64,000 nucleotides of DNA from Mycolicibacterium sp. (lineage in GTDB: Bacteria > Actinomycetota > Actinomycetes > Mycobacteriales > Mycobacteriaceae): positions 186,001-250,000 of the forward strand of contig JACJWN010000008.1 in NCBI GenBank assembly GCA_020637165.1. Direction: 5' to 3'. The translations under genes and the position numbers were made by a program. The notes under the pieces were generated by a model, which was given only the letters and a program-made list of their open reading frames with translations, made no database searches and was not told where the DNA came from. This document shows, piece after piece, positions 58,876 through 64,000 of the stretch (position 1 is its first letter; every line of letters starts with the position of its first letter).

Positions 58876-60324
58876 ATGGACGTCGTCGATGTGTCCCGCT
58901 GGCAATTCGGGATCACCACGGTCTACCACTTCATCTTCGTTCCGCTGACCATCGGGCTTGCCCCGATGGTCGCGGTGATGCAGACACTCTGGGTCGTCAC
59001 CGGAAACCCGCACTGGTATCGGATGACCCGGTTCTTTGGGAAGATCTTCCTGATCAACTTCGCCATCGGGGTGGCCACCGGCATCGTCCAGGAATTCCAG
59101 TTCGGGATGAACTGGAGCGAGTACTCCCGTTTCGTCGGGGACGTTTTCGGTGCACCTCTGGCAATGGAGGGCCTGGTCGCCTTCTTCCTCGAGTCGACGT
59201 TCATCGGACTGTGGATCTTCGGCTGGAAGCGGATCCCCAAGCTGGCCCATCTCGCGTCGATCTGGCTGGTGGCACTCGGGGTCAACTTCTCGGCGTTCTT
59301 CATCATCGCCGCCAACTCGTTCATGCAGCATCCGGTCGGCGCCCGCTTCAACCCGGTGACCGGGCGGGCCGAGTTGGAGAGCTTCGTGGCGCTGTTCTCC
59401 AACAACACCGCCGTGGCGGCCTTCTGGCATGCGGTGGCGGCATCCTTCCTGACCGCGGGAACCTTCGTCGCCGCGGTGTCGGCATGGTGGATGGTGCGCT
59501 CCAAGGGGCTGCCCGACGCCCGCGCGATGTTCCGCCCCGCGACGATTCTGGGGTCCTGGTTCGCCTTGGTCGCCGCTGTGGCGATATTCATCACCGGCGA
59601 TGTGCAGGGCAAGCTGATGTTCCATCAGCAACCTATGAAAATGGCGGCCGCGGAATCGTTGTGTCACACCGAACTGAACCCGAAGTTCTCGATCCTGACG
59701 GTCGGCACGCACAACAACTGCGACGGCATCACCCGCGTCATCGAGGTGCCCTACGTGCTGCCGTTCCTGGCCGAGGGCAGATTCTCCGATGTCACCCTGG
59801 AGGGCGTTGAAGACCTGCAGGAGTCTTACCAAGAGAAGTTCGGTCCGGGGTGGTACGTGCCCAACCTGTTTGTCACCTACTGGTCCTTCCGGGCGATGAT
59901 CGGGTTCATGGCGATCCCCATGCTGTTCGCCCTCACCGCACTGTGGCTGACCCGGCGGGGACGGGTCCCGGACCGGAAATGGTTGTCCCGCTTCGCGGTA
60001 TGGACCATTCCGACCCCGTTCCTGGCGAGCGCGGCCGGCTGGGTCTTCACCGAGATGGGGCGCCAGCCCTGGATCGTCGCGCCCAATCCCGACGGCGACC
60101 AGTTGATCAGGCTCACCGTCCGGGAGGGGGTCACGCCGCACGGAGCGGAGGTGGTGTGGGTCTCGCTGATCGGGTTCACGCTGGCCTACGCCGCACTCGC
60201 GGTCGTCTGGTCTTACCTGTTGCGCCGCTACGTGGTCAACGGTCCGCAGGACCACGACTCCGAGCCGGTGACGCCGACCCCGCCGGACGACGCCGACGTC
60301 GCACCGTTGTCCTTCGCCTACTGA
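58876..60324 (+). CDS. cydA: Cytochrome bd oxidase subunit I
   Basis: A 482-residue quinol oxidase subunit I. His18 in TTVYHFIFVPLTIG is the axial ligand of heme b595/d by position, and the heme ligands further on lie in AFWHAVAASF (His) and RAMIGFM (Met). The N-terminal and Q-loop (TVGTHNNCDG) regions match the short-Q-loop type of actinobacteria. Nine membrane segments. It is the first gene of cydABDC and accepts electrons from menaquinol to reduce O2, with little proton pumping; it tolerates hypoxia and nitric oxide. Confidence 0.97.
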   Translation: MDVVDVSRWQFGITTVYHFIFVPLTIGLAPMVAVMQTLWVVTGNPHWYRMTRFFGKIFLINFAIGVATGIVQEFQFGMNWSEYSRFVGDVFGAPLAMEGLVAFFLESTFIGLWIFGWKRIPKLAHLASIWLVALGVNFSAFFIIAANSFMQHPVGARFNPVTGRAELESFVALFSNNTAVAAFWHAVAASFLTAGTFVAAVSAWWMVRSKGLPDARAMFRPATILGSWFALVAAVAIFITGDVQGKLMFHQQPMKMAAAESLCHTELNPKFSILTVGTHNNCDGITRVIEVPYVLPFLAEGRFSDVTLEGVEDLQESYQEKFGPGWYVPNLFVTYWSFRAMIGFMAIPMLFALTALWLTRRGRVPDRKWLSRFAVWTIPTPFLASAAGWVFTEMGRQPWIVAPNPDGDQLIRLTVREGVTPHGAEVVWVSLIGFTLAYAALAVVWSYLLRRYVVNGPQDHDSEPVTPTPPDDADVAPLSFAY

Positions 60325-60380
60325 TTCGCGCCTACCGATTCGCGCCCACCGATTAGCAAGGCCACGAGGAGCCGTCAGCC

Positions 60381-61436
60381 ATGCACCTGCAAGAGTTCTG
60401 GTTCATCGCCGTTGCGGCGTTGTTCCTCGGCTTCTTCGTCCTCGAGGGATTCGACTTCGGCGTGGGGATGCTGATGGAGTGGGTCGGCCGACGCAGCGCA
60501 GATGCGGCCGGCGGCACCGTCGACTCCCACCGCCGGGCGGTGTTGAACTCGATCGGGCCGGTATGGGACGGCAACGAGGTCTGGCTGATCACTGCGGCCG
60601 GCGCCATGTTCGCGGCCTTCCCGAACTGGTACGCCACGGTGTTCTCCGGCTTGTACCTGCCACTGCTGGTGATCCTGCTGTCGATGATCGCCCGCGTCGT
60701 GGCCATCGAATGGCGCGGCAAGATCGATGACCCCCGATGGCGCACCTGGTGCGATATCGGTATCGCCGCCGGATCCTGGCTACCGGCACTGCTGTGGGGC
60801 GTGGTGTTCGCCGCGCTGGTCAGGGGTCTGCCGGTAGGGCCGGACAAGAACGTGGTGGGATTGACGGTGGCCGACGTGCTGAACCCCTACACGCTGTTGG
60901 GGGGTGCGGCCACCTGCTCCTTGTTCCTGTTCCACGGCGCGGTGTTCCTCGCGCTCAAGACCGGCGGGACGGTGCGCGCCGACGCGGTGAAGTTTGCCAA
61001 GGTTCTCAGCATCCCCGCGATCGTTGTGGTCGGCGGGTTCGGCCTGTGGACCCAGCGGGATTACGGCAAGCCCTGGACCGCCGCGGTCCTGGCGGTCGCG
61101 GTCCTGGCACTGCTGGTCGCCGCGGTCGCCGTGGCGCGCGACCGCGAAGGCTGGGCGTTTCTGTCCACCACGGTGGTGGTCGCCTCGCTGGTGATCCTCA
61201 TCTTCGGATCGCTCTACCCGAATCTGGTGCCCTCGACGATCGATCCGGCCTACAGCATCACCGTCGCCAACGGGTCCTCCACCCCGTACACACTGAAGGT
61301 GATGAGCTGGGCGGCGGGCATCGTCAGCCCGGTGGTCCTGGCCTATCAGGCCTGGACCTACTGGATCTTCCGGAAACGGATCTTCGCGGAATCGATCCCG
61401 CCGTCCATCGGGCTGTCACCGAGGCGAGTGTCCTGA
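60381..61436 (+). CDS. cydB: Cytochrome bd oxidase subunit II
   Basis: A 351-residue subunit II with eight segments. Family marks are EGFDFGVGML near the start and VWDGNEVWLITAAGAMFAAFPNWYA. It lies 56 bp behind cydA and its stop (TGA) overlaps the CTG with which cydD appears to start (CTGA). It scaffolds the oxidase core with CydA. Confidence 0.96.
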   Translation: MHLQEFWFIAVAALFLGFFVLEGFDFGVGMLMEWVGRRSADAAGGTVDSHRRAVLNSIGPVWDGNEVWLITAAGAMFAAFPNWYATVFSGLYLPLLVILLSMIARVVAIEWRGKIDDPRWRTWCDIGIAAGSWLPALLWGVVFAALVRGLPVGPDKNVVGLTVADVLNPYTLLGGAATCSLFLFHGAVFLALKTGGTVRADAVKFAKVLSIPAIVVVGGFGLWTQRDYGKPWTAAVLAVAVLALLVAAVAVARDREGWAFLSTTVVVASLVILIFGSLYPNLVPSTIDPAYSITVANGSSTPYTLKVMSWAAGIVSPVVLAYQAWTYWIFRKRIFAESIPPSIGLSPRRVS

Positions 61437-63097
61437 GCGAGGTTCGAACCGGGCCGCCCCTGGACCCTCGACTGTGGCAGGCATCGCCGGCCGTGCGTCG
61501 CTACGTGCTCGCCTCGGTCCTCTGGGGGGTGGTGATCGCAGCCTGTGCCATCGGTACCGCGGTGCTTCTCGGCCACCTCGTCGCCGGCATCATCACCGAG
61601 CCGGCGACCCGGACCGTCGGCCACTGGCGAACCGAGTTGCTCATCCTGGCAGCGCTGTGGACGGTGCGCGCGCTGAGCCAGACGCTGCAGGCACGCCTCG
61701 GCCAGCACGGAGCCAGCGCGGTGATCGCCGATCTGAGTAGCCAAGTGCTGCAGAGCATTACCGAACGTCCCCCGAGCGAGCAGGCGGCGCTTCGGGCAGA
61801 CGCCGCGACACTGGTCACCAGCGGCCTGGACGGACTGCGGCCCTACTTCGCCGCGTACCTGCCGGCCCTGGTCTCCGCGGCAGTCCTCACCCCTGCCGCG
61901 GTCGTGGCCATAGCGGTCACCGACCTGGGCTCGGCGCTCATCGTGGTGATCGCCCTGCCGCTCATCCCGATCTTCATGGTTCTCATCGGTCTGGCCACTT
62001 CGGAGCGATCCCAGGCGGCCCTGGCCGCGATGACGGTCCTGCAGTCACGGCTGATGGACCTGATCGCCGGAATCCCCACCCTGCGTGCTCTCGGCCGCGC
62101 CGACGGGCCAGCGGGCAGGATCACCGAACTCAGTGCCGAGCATCGGCGTTCGGCGATGGCCACGTTGCGCATCGCTTTCCTCTCCGCGCTGGTGCTGGAA
62201 TTGATCGCCACCCTGGGCGTGGCGTTGGTTGCGGTCAGCGTCGGTCTTCGGTTGGTGTTCGGCGAGATGGCGCTGTCCGCCGGGCTCACGGCACTGCTGC
62301 TGGCGCCGGACGTGTTCTGGCCGCTGCGCAGAGTGGGAATGGAATTCCATGCCGCCCAGGACGGGAAGACGGCCGCGGACAAAGCCTTTGAACTGATCGG
62401 GGACGGCCCCGACGTCCTTGGCGGCGATCGCTTGGTGAGGGCGGGCGGGGCGAGGATACGGCTCGAATCGGTGTCGGTCGGAGGACGGGACGGCATGGCG
62501 CCCTACCGGGTGTCCGCGCTCATCGCGCCCGGCGCGGTCACCGCACTCACCGGCGATAACGGCGCGGGAAAGAGTACGACGCTGCAGGCGATCGCCGCAC
62601 TGGTGGCACCCACCGAGGGCCGGATCACCGTAGACGGGGTGGACGTCGGCAGCCTCGACCGGTCGCAGTGGTGGCGCCAAGTCGCCTGGCTGGCTCAGCG
62701 CCCGGTTCTCGTCCCGGGCACCGTTGCTGAGAATCTGTCCCTGTTCGGACCCCTGGCCGACCCGGAAGGCGCCTGCAGGGCAGCGGGTCTGGACGAAGTG
62801 CTCGCCGACCTGCCGGATGGAATGGAGACGGTCATCGGCCGCGGCGGAACGGGTCTGTCGCTGGGACAGCGGCAACGGATCGGCCTGGCGCGGGTTCTGG
62901 GATCCGGTGCCCCGCTGCTCCTGCTCGACGAGCCGACCGCGCACTTGGACGATGCGACCGAGGCGCGGGTCCTGCGCACCCTCGGCGAGCGCGCGGCAGC
63001 AGGTGCCACCGTGGTGGTGGTGGCCCATCGGCACAGTGTTCTGGCGATCGCCGACGAGGTGGTCCACCTGGAAGCCGGCAACCGTGTCGGCGGCTGA
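61433..63097 (+). CDS. cydD: Heterodimeric ABC exporter subunit CydD
   Basis: A 554-residue ABC exporter half: six membrane segments, then NBD with Walker A GDNGAGKST, signature LSLGQRQRIGL and Walker B LLLLDEPTAHLDD. With CydC it exports cysteine/glutathione-type thiols (or handles heme) for assembly of cytochrome bd. The N-terminus is odd: homology (PLDPRLWQASPAVRRYVL) begins upstream of the first GTG in frame (61493), and the only earlier initiator-like codon is CTG at 61433 overlapping the cydB stop. A rare CTG start is therefore proposed. Confidence 0.9.
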   Translation: MSEVRTGPPLDPRLWQASPAVRRYVLASVLWGVVIAACAIGTAVLLGHLVAGIITEPATRTVGHWRTELLILAALWTVRALSQTLQARLGQHGASAVIADLSSQVLQSITERPPSEQAALRADAATLVTSGLDGLRPYFAAYLPALVSAAVLTPAAVVAIAVTDLGSALIVVIALPLIPIFMVLIGLATSERSQAALAAMTVLQSRLMDLIAGIPTLRALGRADGPAGRITELSAEHRRSAMATLRIAFLSALVLELIATLGVALVAVSVGLRLVFGEMALSAGLTALLLAPDVFWPLRRVGMEFHAAQDGKTAADKAFELIGDGPDVLGGDRLVRAGGARIRLESVSVGGRDGMAPYRVSALIAPGAVTALTGDNGAGKSTTLQAIAALVAPTEGRITVDGVDVGSLDRSQWWRQVAWLAQRPVLVPGTVAENLSLFGPLADPEGACRAAGLDEVLADLPDGMETVIGRGGTGLSLGQRQRIGLARVLGSGAPLLLLDEPTAHLDDATEARVLRTLGERAAAGATVVVVAHRHSVLAIADEVVHLEAGNRVGG

Positions 63098-64000
63098 CTC
63101 GTTACGCAGCGCGCTGGCACTGCTCCGGCCGCGGCTGCGCCTTCTGCTGCTGGCGGTGACACTGGGCGCCTTGTCGCTGGGCAGCGCGTTGGCGCTGGCC
63201 GCCGTGTCGGCCTGGCTGATCACCCGGGCCTGGCAGATGCCGCCGGTTCTGGACCTGTCGGTCGCGGTCGTGGCGGTCCGGACGTTCGGCATCTCGCGGG
63301 GCGTCCTGGGCTATATCGGACGGCTGGTGTCCCACGAGACCTCGCTGCGGGCGGGCGGAGAGGCCCGCAGTGAGTTGTATCGCCGGCTCACCCACGGGCC
63401 GGCGCGGCTCACCGCGCGGCTGCACAGCGGGGATCTCCTCGCGCGGGTCGGTTCCGACGTGGACACCCTCGCCGATGTACTCGCCCGGGCATTGGTGCCG
63501 ATCGGGGTGGCCGTTGTCCTCGGGCTCGGCTCGGTCACGTTGATCGCAATGATCTCCCCGGCTGCGGCCGCCCTGTTGGCGGTGTGCATGGTGATCGCCG
63601 GTGGTCTTGCGCCCTGGTTGTCGGCCCGGGCGGCCCGCGCCGAGGAACAGGTCGCGCGGCGCCATCATGCGCAGCGCGACATCGCTGCGATCACCGCGCT
63701 GGATCACGCCCCCGAACTGCGCGTCGCGGGGAGGCTGCCGGCACTGATCGCCGAGTCCGGGCATCGGCAGCGGCAGTGGGGACGTTCGATCGATCGCGCG
63801 GTGGCACCGATGGCGGTCGCCGCGGCAGTGCCCGGCATTGCCGTCGGGGTCAGCACGATCGGAGCGATCCTGATCGGGATCCTGATCGCGCCGACGGTCA
63901 GCCCCACCACGCTGGCGGTGCTGATGCTGTTCCCGCTGTCGGCCTTCGAGGCGATCGGGGTGCTTCCCGCCGCGGCGGTGGCGCTCGTCCGGGCGCGGAT
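63084..64000 (+). CDS. cydC: Heterodimeric ABC exporter subunit CydC (3' end outside window)
   Basis: The frame begins with a GTG at 63084, overlapping the end of cydD by 14 bp, and is open to the right edge (305 full codons). It shows the family N-terminus SALALLRPRLRLLLLAVTLG and SAWLITRAWQMPPVLDLSVA, then RTFGISRGVLGYIGRLVSH with the characteristic loop, i.e. the first three or four membrane segments of CydC. The ATPase domain lies beyond the window. It pairs with CydD. Confidence 0.92.
   Translation, partial: MSAADSLRSALALLRPRLRLLLLAVTLGALSLGSALALAAVSAWLITRAWQMPPVLDLSVAVVAVRTFGISRGVLGYIGRLVSHETSLRAGGEARSELYRRLTHGPARLTARLHSGDLLARVGSDVDTLADVLARALVPIGVAVVLGLGSVTLIAMISPAAAALLAVCMVIAGGLAPWLSARAARAEEQVARRHHAQRDIAAITALDHAPELRVAGRLPALIAESGHRQRQWGRSIDRAVAPMAVAAAVPGIAVGVSTIGAILIGILIAPTVSPTTLAVLMLFPLSAFEAIGVLPAAAVALVRAR

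Overview
The window is high-GC actinobacterial DNA, most likely from an environmental, rapidly growing Mycobacterium (Mycolicibacterium). The evidence is a Zur/FurB almost identical in layout to the tuberculosis protein, an Rv2525c-like Tat-exported DUF1906 protein, a signal-peptide protein with a PGRS-type Gly-Gly-Asn/Asp repeat block, the cydA-cydB-cydD-cydC order, frequent GTG starts and many GTGA/ATGA stop-start overlaps. No tRNA, rRNA or CRISPR array was seen.

Layout. 1-4.4 kb: zinc homeostasis (ABC importer ATPase and permease, a YraQ-type permease, a TIGR03943 protein, zur, and an smtB that appears internally deleted), followed by a perfect Zur-box-like palindrome. 5.5-6.5 kb: cobalamin riboswitch driving a lone CbiM-like protein. 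6.6-16.6 kb: accessory region with two pirins, a MarR regulator and YceI, then decayed genes (AraC fragment, NTF2-like fragment, ISL3 transposase tail, mazF interrupted by an amber codon, frameshifted SDR) around an intact IS3-family element. 16.6-30 kb: benzoylformate-decarboxylase-like enzyme, K+ channel, PLP aminotransferase, yoeB remnant, YeeE-type sulfur transporter, DUF1906 protein, TetR-MFS-hydrolase cluster with paired operators, exported coiled-coil protein, universal stress protein, CutC. 30-38 kb: ClC channel, GH3 glycosidase, serine hydrolase, arsR-arsC-acr3 arsenic operon.

37-48 kb: NylB-like hydrolase with an ATP-grasp partner, an exported Ala-rich protein, two FAD monooxygenases with their own operator candidates, MgtE, and a PnuC-like transporter plus NadR-like kinase preceded by a TPP-riboswitch-like element. 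48-55 kb: membrane proteins (DUF389, DUF2207, DUF202), a small protein with twelve cysteines at exact three-residue spacing, and the PGRS protein. 55-64 kb: ABC-F ATPase, RF3, and the cytochrome bd operon cydABDC, which has a copper-operator-like palindrome upstream and runs off the window.

The most interesting points are the TPP-like riboswitch on a PnuC/NadR pair (suggesting thiamine rather than nicotinamide riboside salvage), the Cys-x-x ladder protein, the CsoR-like site before cydA, and the Tyr in place of the key His281 in the benzoylformate-decarboxylase homologue.
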